Source of the DNA: Cyprinodon diabolis
Lineage: Eukaryota; Chordata; Actinopteri; Cyprinodontiformes; Cyprinodontidae
Direction: 5' to 3'
Assembly: GCA_030533445.1 (NCBI GenBank)
Contig: CM060081.1
Coordinates: forward strand, 23,606,611-23,670,610
DNA length: 64,000 nt
The position numbers and the translations under genes are program-made. The notes below the pieces were generated by a model. It did not search any database. It was not told where the DNA came from and saw nothing but the letters and a program-made list of their open reading frames with translations. Below are positions 22,201 to 39,149 of the stretch, piece after piece. Each line of letters starts with the position of its first letter. The stretch's first letter is position 1.

Positions 22201-24466
22201 GATTGTATAAACACCAGTTTCTTTGATCCCAAGTCTGTAGATTTCTGCACAGTCCTGTGGGTGTAACCTCTCCAAGGGAGCAGCTGAAGCCACAGAGGAA
22301 ACATTTCTATTGACCTCAATAGAGCACAACTCACACGTTTAGACATAAAAACTCCCCTCACCTGTAGTTGGAAACTGTGTGATGCTCCTTAGGAAAAGCA
22401 GCAGGTCTTTTTCACCTTCTCTGCTGCCCAATGTCGCACTCTCTGAGAACCGAGAGAAACTTCACAGTATCAGTATAGCTGGTAAGTTAAGAGTAACATC
22501 ACAGGTAGCAAGAGGTTAGGCTTAAGAAATCAGAGAGGAGGGTGCAAAGAGAGAATTTAAAAAAGTGTTTTTTTGTAAGTTGTTTGCAGTGTGACATCAC
22601 TAGAATCCTTTGAGTTTAGGAACTATTTAAGCATTTTTTTTATTTTTATGAAACAGTTGATTAAACAAAAAGTGCTGATAGATTAAAGGTGAGTTTAAAA
22701 ATAAAATGAGATCCATCACAAATCTGAAAAAAATCCAATATCTGAACAACTCTATGAAAAAATAAAACTTATTGGAAGTCTGGATTTTTAAAGGTAAGAT
22801 GCACGAAAAAGATAGGCAAGACTTGAGAGTACTGCAGAGTACTGAACTTTCATGAGTTCAAGAGTTGTCTTGGTTTAATTATTGGTAGAAATCAAAGAGT
22901 TTTGTAAAATCTTTAATAACTCTTGAACTGATGAAAGGGCAGGGGAAATTGGATGTCTATTTAAGCCACAGAGGCAGGTATTATGTCGTGTGTTAAAATT
23001 TTGTTTTGCCTTCCTCACAGAGTTAAATTCCTGTGCACTCACCTATGACATTTTGCAGACAATTGTTTACAATCTGAGAAGGAGTGACTGCACCGGTATT
23101 ATTGCATACTGTATTTGTGTGTTTAGATGTGTATCTTTCTTGTGTGCCTGTGCGACCCACCTAGTCTCTTGGCCATCGCCCCAAGTGCTTGGCTGTGACA
23201 GCGGAGGTCACACTCAGTCAGCACAGCCGCCATTAGTGCCAGGATGGCTCCCAGAGAGCTGTTTTCCTGCTCCCCATCACGCCACGGGCCTCCTGATTCT
23301 TGGAGAGAGCTCATGCAGCGCTGCAGCTGAACCAGGCGCTCTTTGACACCTCCAGTCTGCAAGTCAGTTCTTATAGGTTAACAGGAATTATGGCTGCATG
23401 GTAAATGACCTGTTTGGTAGATTGATAAGGAGATTCTTATTCAGCAAAATAAAGTAAACAATGTGGAAGAAAATTGTATAAAATCTGTGAAATTATCAGG
23501 AAACTTTCAAAATACCAATATGAAATGTAGATTTATATATTTTGTCATGCAAATAATAGAAATAGGGTCACTTTTGCCATAAAATACATTACACAAACTT
23601 TGGTATGTGTGCCTAATCATAAAGTGGAAAGTAATGACAGTTTTCTATATATTCAGCAAACACAGCCTAGCATTGTCTAATTATTTCAGAATGATGTTAT
23701 TTATGAAAAAAAAAAGCTGAAATGTACCACTATGTGTGAAAACAACCCCTTAGTCAGTAAGACATGGCATTCCAGCTATTAATCCCCAAACTAATGGCTT
23801 GGGTTTCTGTCTTTCACACTTATGTCACCGATTGTGATCAGGTCCCCAGCACCTGTTGCTGCATGAGCTCAGTACAACCATATGATGAGACATTTTTAAA
23901 ACAGTCCTAATTTTATCCCCTCTTTGATCGCCGACAGTTATTTCTCGGTGGCTGTGTGGCAGTGCCAAGTTTAGTGTCTATGGCCTGTGCCCTGATAGTA
24001 AGCCACTTACTCTCCCTGGAAAGTACACTCAGAGGTCTCAGGTCTGCCTAACCCAGACACATCAAGAAAATAAAGTTGCATTTACACGATAAAAGATTAT
24101 CGTGAAAACAATTATCGTGAAAACAATTTTCAAGTAATTCTGTCTCCTGATGCAGTCCTGTAGTAGGGCTGTTCCACTTACATTAAACTCAATCTGAGGA
24201 AACTCAGTCAGTGTTCTTTGCTCAGCCCTTTGAGGACCGTCTGAGACAGCAAGAACGGAGGCACCCAAGCTGCATCCACTTCTCCCAGCTTGACCCTCGC
24301 AGGCCCTGGTAGTCACTGTTTCTTCTGGACCCAGTGAAGCAGCTGTTGCCACTAAACTTTCCCTGCAAGGTGGATGTAAGCAGGGCGGAGATGCATCTGA
24401 GAACAGCAGAGCTCCCACATACAGGGACAGAAAAGGAAGCATCCTGAGAGAGTTGGAAGAAATCAT
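19283..24466 (-). CDS. Secreted fibrinogen-related (FReD) protein, fibroleukin/angiopoietin-like
   Basis: Six coding exons on the minus strand join in phase: 24466-24182, 23356-23161, 22442-22362, 22283-22171, 22061-21808 and 19625-19283 (stop included), giving 423 aa. All introns are GT-AG. The start at 24466 gives a hydrophobic leader (MLPFLSLYVGALLF), so the product is secreted. Residues about 30-190 are a Cys-containing linker without a clear family match. A fibrinogen C-terminal globe spans about 197-420. It has an opening DCAEIYRLG, the CDMETAGGGWTVIQ motif at 228, GEHWLGN, a calcium-binding-loop-like DRDHDRY (Asp343, Asp345), and the Cys354/Cys367 pair around GWWFDAC, then ANLNG. The C-terminal NHDGRPFS and YYHGRYTG segments look most like FGL2, while the middle exon resembles angiopoietins, so I give no symbol. 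Potential N-glycosylation sites are NSS and NRT. It likely binds an extracellular receptor or glycan; this is inferred from the family. Confidence 0.85.
19722..19975 (-). mobile_element. SINE, antisense copy
   Basis: CTATCCATCCATCCATTTTC, then GGTCGTGAGGGGTGCTGGTG, GGACAGGTCACCAGTCCATC and AGAAGCCAATTAACC, is the reverse of the SINE at 13212. It lies in the last intron of the fibrinogen-related gene and is truncated at its head (right end). Confidence 0.85.
19978..20460 (+). mobile_element. Degenerate Tc1-like element
   Basis: Matches the running order of fish Tc1 transposase DNA on the plus strand: ACTCTGGAGGAGCTGCAGAC, then GAATCTGTTGACAAGACC, CCAAATCTGAACTATTTGGC, GGGCAGCATCAGGCTGTGG and a TTCAGCAGGAACGGGAAAGC segment. 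Stops and deletions break it. It lies in the last intron of the fibrinogen-related gene, next to the SINE. Confidence 0.7.
20820..20990 (+). mobile_element. LINE 3' tail with (TATTC)n end
   Basis: Shares its sequence with the tail at 5770-6062, including ATTATGTTATTCTTATACAT and a GGGACAATCAAGGGATTTTC end, followed by a TATTC pentanucleotide run. It is in the last intron of the fibrinogen-related gene. Confidence 0.75.
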
Positions 24467-24499
24467 GAGAAGAAAAGTTTAAAGCCGGAACCACAGTCC

Positions 24500-25270
24500 A
24501 GATGCTGCAATGTCTTTCTGTTATTTATTCCCTGAAAAAATATTTCTTCTATTCTCTCAAAGTCCAAGATGTGTCTCTTTCTGTAAAAACCATAGGTATT
24601 CTCCTCCTTTTTGTTCAAATCTTTGCAATGTTGATCTTTTTTATCCAGATTTTTTTCCAGATTTTTTTATCCAGATTTATCCCTTTCTGTCTTTCTTCTT
24701 CAGTTCATGTCAGTTGTCATCCTCCTCTTAGTCCTGCCTGTTCTGTGTTTGCGAGGCTACTTTGGCTCGGATTCCTAGATAAATGCAGCACTCTTTGCTG
24801 TCTGACATGGATTGATGCACCCACCCCCAACACACACACAAACCTACACCCCACACTCACACACCATCTCTTAATCTCAGCAACCTACACTCCCACTTTG
24901 CCACACACAGAGATTCATGTTTACACACATTTTTTTCCACATTTTTCTTGAACTTATAATGGAAATATGAATGGAGACCCATCTCATTTATGAAATTTGA
25001 GCCAGCATCTCCCACCCCTCACCTTGGCCATTATTTGGGAGAGATGCTTCGAGTATCCTGTCCTGTTGCATGGCCTGTGTGCCATTTTTGTTTACAAAGT
25101 AAATTCCAAAGAAGCTATAAAAGGTACAAGAAGACAGGAATCCTTCTCCAAACACCAAAGTCATCCTAATCATCAAGATTCTGCAGAACCACACACCCAG
25201 TAACAAGGAGAGTAAACATGGAGAGGTGCGTTCACTCTTGGCTGATGAACACTCAGGACGGATTAAGAAA
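24500..25270. other. Upstream region of the fibrinogen-related gene
   Basis: Holds pyrimidine-rich and CA-rich stretches (about 24820-24930) and short frames without domain character. No defined promoter element could be called. Confidence 0.35.
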
Positions 25271-25280
25271 AACATCCGTT

Positions 25281-26192
25281 AGGGGTGGCCATGACCAGCC
25301 CAAGCCACTTGTTGGCCATTCCTACCAAGTGTTTTGTTGTTCCTATGTGGATGTAATTTAACACCTCCAGATCAAACAGTTTTGATCTAAAACAGGAGTG
25401 ATACTTTCGAGGGTAATGTGATAAGTAATTTGACATTTTAGTTAGTTTATTATATATAAATACAGAATTGTGCTTACTGGTTTTTAATCTAAATCTTTTA
25501 TTGTGGAGAAGGGAAAGTCATAACCTAATGTGTATGTCATGCAGATTTGTAAATTATTGCATCACACTCTGCAGATGTAGAAAAATGTGTGTTGAACGCC
25601 TGGGTGATTATTTGATTCAATTTATTTATTAAATGTTCTGTTTATTAATAATTTTATTTTTTGGCAAATCTGTATTTTCTTTTCCGCCAATGCAATTCTC
25701 TGGCATTCATAGCTCAGAAGTATCAGTTCCAAACTTTTTGTTCCTAGATTTATTCGTATAATTGATAAACTACTAACATTTAGTGAGTTGTATTTTAATT
25801 CCTTGCTGTGAAACATTGTTTTTACAAGCATTGTCACAGTTTGTATTTTGTAGCCCTTTTAAAGGTCACCTACCTAACGGCATGACTGAAATAAAAGATA
25901 TTTTACATTTTTTTTAAGTTATGTACAGTATGTCATTTGTCATTTTTATTGAAAAACCTATGGGACAAGCAAATCGCTTAATTGGATTTGGTAGAAAAGA
26001 AAATCTGAGATTAGATTAGATTAGCCCTCCCTTAGTGTATAGATTTAAAAGAAATGCCTTGTGACAATCTATTCTGTCTTTAGTTATTTATTTATATAAG
26101 TTTTGCCTGTTTATTTTCCTATTGGTACAGTGTGATTAGTGTAGATTGTGCCTAAACTGGTTCTGCCAGGTATTTGTTTTTGGCCACCCCTA
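25281..26192. mobile_element. Possible MITE with TAGGGGTGGCCA termini
   Basis: TAGGGGTGGCCA at 25281 is mirrored by TGGCCACCCCTA ending at about 26192, 12 bp of perfect inverted repeat about 0.9 kb apart. No 8-bp duplication flanks it; a TA duplication with GGGGTGGCC termini is an alternative reading. No transposase is present. The two ends may belong to one non-autonomous DNA transposon. Confidence 0.45.
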
Positions 26193-26269
26193 TGAAAATT
26201 GTCTCCACCAGTAGTCTAGATTTTTTTTTTTTAATTAACATAGTCTATTAACCTAAAGTAATATGCATG

Positions 26270-26450
26270 GTATGGTTGTTACATGTCAGGTACGCCTTTC
26301 ATTGACCTTGAGCAAGGCACCTTACAGTAAACCTGCAGTCAGTCCCTGGACTGGCATGGCTATCACTGCTCCCACATAGTTAGGGACAAATGCAGAGGAC
26401 AAATTTCCCACTGCGATCAGCTTCATAGTCATGGTAGGCCACTTCTCTGA
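26270..26450 (+). mobile_element. SINE-like fragment
   Basis: CCTTGAGCAAGGCACCTTAC, then ACTGCTCCCACA and ATGCAGAGGACAAATTTCCC resemble the conserved body of teleost SINEs. Boundaries are uncertain. Confidence 0.5.
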
Positions 26451-26594
26451 TTTAATTTATTTTGCTCAGGCTAATCATTAGCCCACACTCACCAAATGTT
26501 GAAAGGGCAATATTATTGCCATTACTGCTAATATATAGTAGAAACTTTACACAATCAGTAAAAAAATTTCACAGGGGATGGTATGGGGCGATGG

Positions 26595-26780
26595 TCATTT
26601 AACATGGCCGTGCAGGTGGCTCAGTGGTTAGTGTGCACAACCCATGTACGGATTCAAATGCGACCTGTGGTCCTTTGCCGCATGTCTCTCCCAATCTCTC
26701 ATACCCCCTCTCCTGTCAGCCTACTGAGCGAAAAAAACAAGCCACTAGTGCCATAAAAACTCAAAAAAACTCAAAAAAAA
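26595..26780 (+). mobile_element. tRNA-derived SINE (second family)
   Basis: The head GTGGCTCAGTGGTTAGTGTG (A-box region) and a B-box-like GGATTCAAATGCGACC are followed by CCTTTGCCGCATGTCTCTCC, a C/T-rich body and an A-rich tail at about 26750-26790. It differs from the family at 13212. Confidence 0.75.
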
Positions 26781-26790
26781 AGAAGAAAAA

Positions 26791-29220
26791 AGGGGGATGA
26801 TTTTTTTAAGAAGGTGGATCCCATCACCTCTCATCCTCCCTTAGCTCGATTACTGGTCTCTGTCACTGGTAGGGGACACAGCAAACATCGTAAAGGCTTT
26901 TCAATCTGTATGCTAAACACAGAAAACTGAGACTTCAAAGTGATGCATGGTGTCACAGAATCTTGCTGTGTTTTATTAAACAGAGAAAACAGTCTGGTCA
27001 GAGATATTGGGACGATGTAAGGAACTAAATACAGGGAAAGCCTTTATGAACACCTGTTAAAGACAGCAAAGCACTGAGCCTGATGCACAGGTTCATTCTC
27101 CTCTAATACAGTGACCCTAAGCAACCATTAACACAACTTTCCCATCAATTAAATAATTAGTCCAGATGTATGGTGTCAATGCATTAATTACGGTTTACAT
27201 TTTCTTTTCTTTATTTGTGGGTCATATTCATCTAATGATTTCTGATATATTTCCTATTGGAGCCACTCATCTGGATTGCTTAAATTTTATAAGGTGTTGC
27301 TGAAATTCTATGCAAAGCAAAACAAAAGTCTCTCAAATAACAAATACAATTTTGAAAAATGAATGCAAGGAATTTCATATATCCAATAAGGGGTAACACC
27401 TCTGGAAGTACTTAGTTTTGTCATTTAAATATGTTTTAAAGCCTTAGTTTTGTTTGTTTTTTTCCTCTAAAGGTTGTAAAAACAGAAAAAGAGGGGACCA
27501 AGCTTAAAATCAAAAATTGTTTTCAAAAGTCAGAGATACAACTTTCTTTTGGTCTTAGGCATCTTAAGTTTTTAATTTTTTATTTTCATCTGTTAATCAT
27601 CTTAACATTTTCTATTTTTTTTAATAATTTATCAATTTTTTTCAGGATATACATTTGTTTTCTCAGGAAAAGTTATAGCATTGATTGAACAACATTGCCT
27701 CACAAGAAGTAGTTCTAACTCTGCAATTCTTCATTCTGTTACATTACAACTATAACAGTATTATGGAGTTAAGGGAAATACGCTATACCAATTCAAATTT
27801 GAGAATTAGGGCACCCATGTGTATGACCCAACCCCCCCAACCCACCTTTCAATACTTTGTAGAAACACACCTTACTGTAAAAACAAGCCTATTAAAAGCT
27901 TTGCGCATCTGAAATCTGAAAAACTCACTTAATTTTTCTTTGTAAATATCTCAAACTCAGACAAACCTGATTATGTTTGTGAGCATCAGTTTCCCAATCC
28001 TACCTCAGATTACCGAATGAATTTAGGACTTTGACTGGAACATTTTAAACACATGTACATGCTTTAATCTGAACCATTTAACATAGTTTATAATGTATGT
28101 CTAGGGCGATTGTCCTATAGACATGACATTTCAAGGAAAGATGTAAAGTAAACGGTTATTTCAGAGTATGTTGATAATGTATTCCTCGATATTTATCTGC
28201 AGGAAAAGGAAAAGTTGCTATCTTTCCTGCGATTTGACAATCTTGCATGACCACTGTTATGCAAATGTTGCATGCATTTACAGCCTATGTAAGGTTGTAT
28301 TTCTTTCTGCTAAGATAAGAAATAAATATTATGCTTTGTCTTGTTTCACATGAATGGGTCAATTTATGTGCTGCTGAATCATGTTTATACTTCTAGTTTA
28401 CTAAATAAATGAATTATAACAATATTTCAAAGGGTTTGTGATATATAAACATTGTAACGTCTCCTCTTGTTTGCTTGTTCAATTATTTGTTTACATATCT
28501 GACCTTTGTGCTTTTTAAGTTACATCTTAATTCCCCATAGTTCTCTGTTAGTCAGCAAGGTCCAAACATGCATGTGGAGGAAAAAATCCAAAACCAAAAC
28601 ATAGTTTACACTGACCTCTAGTGATCAGTTTTATTTCCTCTTTCATAAGTCACTGCAACGAAAGAATTAAGCAGATAATCCTTAAAATATTTATGCCTGA
28701 ACAAAGGTGGGTTACTTCTAATATGCCTATTATTAAACTAGACCACTGTTTTTACCATGTTTGATCCTGCTTCTATTCAGCTTTTATATCACAAAGTCAA
28801 AATTATATTTTAAAACAGCCCTTACTAAACAAAAACTGAAAAAAGATGGCAGTATCAAGGTCCTTACTATTAAATACAGATCAGCTTTCAGAAGTTACAA
28901 TAAGGGTTTAAAAATGTAATTGCAGTGTGGTTCTAACGGTGTCTCATATTGTTAAAACTATTTCAAAATATGTCGACCTGATACTTTTAGATCCTTATTT
29001 TGAAAGAATGTAATGCCTATTCAACTTTCAAAGTTGAGTCATTTAGATTTATCACTGCTTTGGGGATGCAATTAACTTAATAGCTTACTGGAAAATCAAA
29101 TCAAATCTCCATGATTCAGACCTCATAAAGCAGCAGGTGTTGGAGTAAATATAGAAGATGGGGATTAGAATTCAGCAGATATGGTGGATTTCCAGGAAGC
29201 ATTTTGTTAAAATATGTTTA
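26791..29220. other. Intergenic, no gene recognised
   Basis: AT-rich DNA with only short open frames and T/A runs. No exon or repeat family identified. Confidence 0.4.
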
Positions 29221-29228
29221 CTTGTTAA

Positions 29229-29789
29229 CCCTTTATAGGGCACTCAGTGAAATACGTTGAAAATCCAAATCCAAAAGCCAAATATCCATATTTATACAAA
29301 TAAATATGGATATTTTGATGACAAAAATGTATATCAATATATTAACAAGAAACACCAACTTGTCTGAATATATTAAGAAAAATAACAAAGGTACTTCTAT
29401 AAGAAATTCATGAAAAACAATTTGAGAATGAAAAAAACATATTTTTTTGGTCCAACATAACCTTAGAGGCATTAATGCTGATACCGGCACTTACATTTTT
29501 TAGTTTATAAACCTAAATATAATTGTTAACTTGGCTTATTGACTTTTTAACGTTTCAATTAGCTTTTTACCTTTTTTTCTTGACTTGTTAACTTTTTTCA
29601 GCTTAATTTACAGTAGGGGTAATATATCAGTCAAGTGTTCATCTAATTGGTCAAACGCCAAAATAATATGAACAGCCACATAGCAGTATCCTTGCTGAAT
29701 GGCTGAATATAGATCTTGTTCTTGTAGATCTCACTCCATTTGTAAGGGGTATGCAACTAATCCAAAAAGGTAACTTACCCTTTAAAGGG
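29229..29789. mobile_element. piggyBac-type MITE
   Basis: The element begins CCCTTTATAGGGCACT right after TTAA (29225-29228). It ends with the inverse of CCCTTTAAAGGGTAAGT right before TTAA (29790-29793). TTAA duplication with CCCTTT-type termini is the signature of piggyBac transposition. At 561 bp with no intact transposase frame it is non-autonomous. Confidence 0.8.
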
Positions 29790-29793
29790 TTAA

Positions 29794-30830
29794 ATGACAG
29801 ACAAAGAAGCCAATGGTATTGAATACAAAATGGTTTTCCGTTTAGTCCATCCTTTTTCCTTTGTCGACTGCTGTCATAATCAAGCTTTTACAGATATGTC
29901 ACTGTAAAACTCAGGCATGTCCTGACTTGACTTCATGTTATGAGTAGCTGCTTCATCTGCAATCAGATAAGGCTTAACTTCAAGTTTGAGCTCTTGAATG
30001 TTGAACATGCAAAGTGAGACAGGAAAATTCGTGTGATGGTGGTTTACGTAGTTTCCATTAGTCAACCGCGGAAACAAAAACTCATGCGGATCAAGAATTG
30101 AAATTGATTAACAATGCCGCTGATGGTAGATAAAGGATGATTTTTGTTAAATTAGAAAATAACGTGTAACCTTTTTATCTTTTTTATGATAGGTAGTTTA
30201 TTGATGTAATACATTCTAACCTTTTTATTCTTCACAGCCTTCTGAGTCTACGACAGAATATCACAGCTTAAAAATATAGTATATTCACAACACAACTTTT
30301 ACAACATTCATTTAATTGTGCGCTTTCTCTCGAAGCAATTATATGATGGCTGCAAAGTGACCCTGATCCAACAACACAGGAGCCATATACTTTGTTTTTC
30401 TTATGATTATAAAACAAAAATAATTATTAATTATATTTGTTTAATTCTGTGTGATAGTCTTTGCTCACACATAATTCATTTCATAGAAGAATTATCTCCC
30501 ATTGAGATATTTTGACATTTTTTTATTGCCAGAAGGTTGAATGAGTTGGATTTTTTATATGAAAAGTGGACATATTCAACTATGTTTCATCTGTAATTGT
30601 GTTCACTTTTATGAGGTAATAAGGCAATAATAAGAGGTCGGTATTAGTCTTTACAAAAAAAAAAAATCCTTAGGCTATTTTGTTTAAGAGCATTAGCTGA
30701 CAAAATGACAAATTCAATAAATGTAACCTCGCATGAATATAATAATTACCAAGTTATGAATGGCACATAATTTCTCTAATATAGCCTACAAATGAACAGA
30801 TTTTAATTTTTATTTGCGCGTTTTTTATGA
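29794..30830. other. Intergenic upstream of rab7a
   Basis: AT-rich, no gene or clear repeat. Base composition becomes more GC-rich and CpG-containing only from about 30820, at the rab7a promoter. Confidence 0.4.
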
Positions 30831-30900
30831 GATGGGTGGGCTGCGTCTTACGTCAGACGCCGACGTAGTTCTAGAGAAGGAAGTGAAAGGAGAAGCTGAT
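30820..30900 (+). promoter_or_regulatory. rab7a: Probable rab7a promoter with CRE-like site
   Basis: A locally CpG-rich stretch carries TTACGTCA at 30848-30855, a near-consensus cAMP-response element (TGACGTAA on the other strand), and a second ACGTAG shortly after. It lies just upstream of the inferred non-coding first exon. The transcription start is not fixed by the sequence. Confidence 0.55.
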
Positions 30901-31226
30901 CTTTGGGTAGTTGATAGGTAGCTGATTAGGAGGCAAGAAGGCTAGCTCTCTAGCAAAGTGCCAAATTCACTATTTTTATTCATATTTTCATTCGTCAGTT
31001 CACGTTAGGTTTTATTTTTGGTGTTTACACCGAGGTACAATTCGGGGCAACTTGAGCCGACTCGTTGCCTAATTAGCGCTGGCCGAGCAGTCGAGCTCCG
31101 GGGAGCTAGCTGGCTAACGTAACGCCGAATCCACTTGGCTGTCCTGAACAATAACAGCTAGTTAGCTCGCTCTCGGCTCCGAAACGGTATAGAAGTCGCC
31201 CCTCCAGAGTGTTTCCAACCTTAAAG
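30890..31226 (+). other. rab7a: rab7a non-coding exon 1 (5' UTR)
   Basis: A GC-richer block with repeated GCTAGCT-type motifs ends at a strong donor, CCTTAAAG|GTAACT (31226/31227). The rab7a start codon lies in the next exon at 34095, shortly after an acceptor at 34087/34088. Known vertebrate RAB7A genes share this arrangement. The left boundary is approximate. Confidence 0.6.
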
Positions 31227-34094
31227 GTAACTTTTAAACGCCAAACATCCGTGCATTTGTTAGGTCTGTGTGCTTGGTGTCCGGTGTGCCCTGATGTTGA
31301 AACCGCTAATGGTGGTGCAGTGTGTGTGTGTGAGTCTGTTTTTTTTTTTTTTCCAAGAAGCTGGTTAGTAAAAGGGGAAAAAAAACAAGGCCGGCCTTTG
31401 GCTCGGTTTGGGTCTAATCCAACTAGGGAAGAAAACCGAGCCGAGCCACGGAAAACAGTTTAAAAGAATCAATCTATTTATTTTGTTCTATTTTTTGTTT
31501 GTTTATTTGCTCACATAGCGTTTTTTAATGTCATGTTTGTAATTCGAGATGGTGGACTTTGAAAATGTTGGGCTGATTTTTTTTATTTATTTTTTTTGAC
31601 CGGCTGCAACAGAAAGCAGCGAATCTTTATGCCGACAGAGGTTTAGCAGATCACCTGACAGTAAGCTGTCAATGTTTTACATCTGTTTGCGTTGCCAGGC
31701 AGTCGAAAGTTGCCGGTGTTTAGCGAAAAGTAGTTTTTGTTTCGCTTATGACTGTTCTACTTCGATTATAGGTTTCATAATTTGATGTTACTGATATTTG
31801 CTCTTTCTAAGAAATTGACACCTCCTTAAATTTGCTAAAATAAATGACAATTTTATTGATTAAAGATGTAATATCTAATATCTGCCTTGTCTGTAGGAAT
31901 ATGTTTTTTTTTTTTGCTTTTTCAGCTGTTTCTCCAAACCTAAATACACACATGCTTATAGTGATGGTTGTGTTTATTGAGCTCATTTATTCAGTCTACA
32001 AGTTAAACACCTTTTTCCAATGTTAAGGATTTATATCTCCTGCTTTAAATCGCACCTTTTAGAAAACCTTTTGTAATTTTTCTGTAAATGTAGTATATTG
32101 AATTTGCAACTATAGCACTAATTGTAGAGCCTAAGGACTCATCAAAAGGTTTTAGATGCCTGGACTCTATGACAGAGGGATAGACTAAGGAGTGAGAATC
32201 ATTTGAATTTCACCTATACATATCTACATTTAATTCTTGCAGTTATGGATTTTAGTGTCCGTCTCAAATTTGCTGTTAGTGAGGAATTTCTTTGTTAAAG
32301 TTTGTTGCATCATAGGTTTCAACACATTTCACCATTTGAATCTGTGACCCGTTGTGTAATATTAAACATTTTCGTACAATAAGACTCTGAAGTTGAAGTT
32401 TAACTATACTTAAAGGTTTTATTAATTTACTTCAAAAAGGGTTAAAAAAAAAAACTACATGTATGTCTTTATTATTTTTATTATGTTGTTGATTTCATGC
32501 AGAAACATCTTTGTCTAAAGCTAATTTGCACAGAAAACGACAGCCAACACTTGCTTAAATTTCTGTATTTCATGCCAGGATCACTGTAGACCGAATGCTG
32601 ATGGGAGGTGGCAGATGTTTTTTTTTTTTGTTTTTTTTTTTCTGATTGTTGAACAACCTGTCGCATGTTACTGCCTTGGAAAAAAAATTTAGGGAGGCAT
32701 TTATTTCCTTAATATAGTAAAACTAAAATATTTGTACAGGGTGATTTTTAAGTTGGCGGGTTTGAATACAATACAATAGAGAGGAAAGGGATTACATTTA
32801 TCCACCATTTAAACACGTCTAAAGCCTTTCTGTTAGTTATGAAATTTGAAAAAAAAATACATCAGTGCAGAGGTTGGTTTGTTTCCTCTCTTCAGCAATC
32901 AGAGATTGAGAAATGTTTTGGGAATATCATTTGCTTCTTGATTTACACATTTATTGTTTAACTCTTCAGTTCATATTTTTTGGCAAAACAGCAATAAAAA
33001 TAAATGTTTTTTTTCCCCATTTTGGTTACCTTTAGTGTTACATCATAGTTTTTTTTTATTTTTTTTTTTCATTGCATATTTGTACACTGCTCTGTGAGGG
33101 TTTTCTATTTAACCAAAGTAGATACAGAATAATACTACAGTCTGTTTGACCTAACCATATTGTCCAATATAATACAGTTTCTTAAGGTATTTCAAATTGC
33201 ATCAGCCCTGTATTCTTAAATACAGAGTTTTTGTTATCTTTGACTCCAAGTCGATTAACGTTGCTTGTTGAACAAATGCAAAAAAGAAAGCAATGTTCTT
33301 GTTCCAAAGATTTCAATTTGCTATATGTATATTTTTTAGTCCTCTAATTGTTGAATTATTTCCTGAGGTGTAGCAATCGGCAAGAGATCAGAAGTGGCTT
33401 GAGTTTCCCAGTCAGCACTGATATGTAGCAGCACATTAAATACAAAATAAAAAAATCTGTATATTATGTACAGTAAAATGTAAAACTCATTTATTTTTCA
33501 CTTATTGATACATAATCTTTCAATCAAACCCTTTTGTTGTATTTTATTTTTAAAAACAGATTATTGGACACGTGCTTTGATGCACCAATGGTAAAAATCG
33601 AGGAAATTCAAAAATCTTGCTGCTGTCAAAGAACACAAAACTTAGTTTTTCTTTCAACTGTTATTGTCCTTGGATGAAAATCAGAATTGTCAGCTGATGC
33701 ATCCACTTAGTGTTGTAAAAGCATTTCAGCTCAGGTTTCATTGTTTCCCATGTTTGCTTGGGTTCCTGGAGTAATATGCTCCATATCAGGTTATGGTCTC
33801 AATGTCTGCAAGGGTTGAACTTTTTGCAACAACTTCCTGTTGTCTGCGTGCATAAGAAAGACGAGGAGAGATTTGCTCCTCGTGATTTTCTGAACAGCTT
33901 GGGAAACGCATGACTGAAATTAGTGGCATTAAAACATGACTGCTTTAGGAACAAGATATCTCAACTTGGATTCTTAGATTTATGTTAATATGAATATTTA
34001 TGTCGCTGCACTTCATAAAACTCATTGTTTTGTTTCTGTCTTTACAATATAAAGACTTTAACTGCTGTAATTATTTTCTCCACACAGCTGAACG

Positions 34095-39149
<5,055 letters not shown>

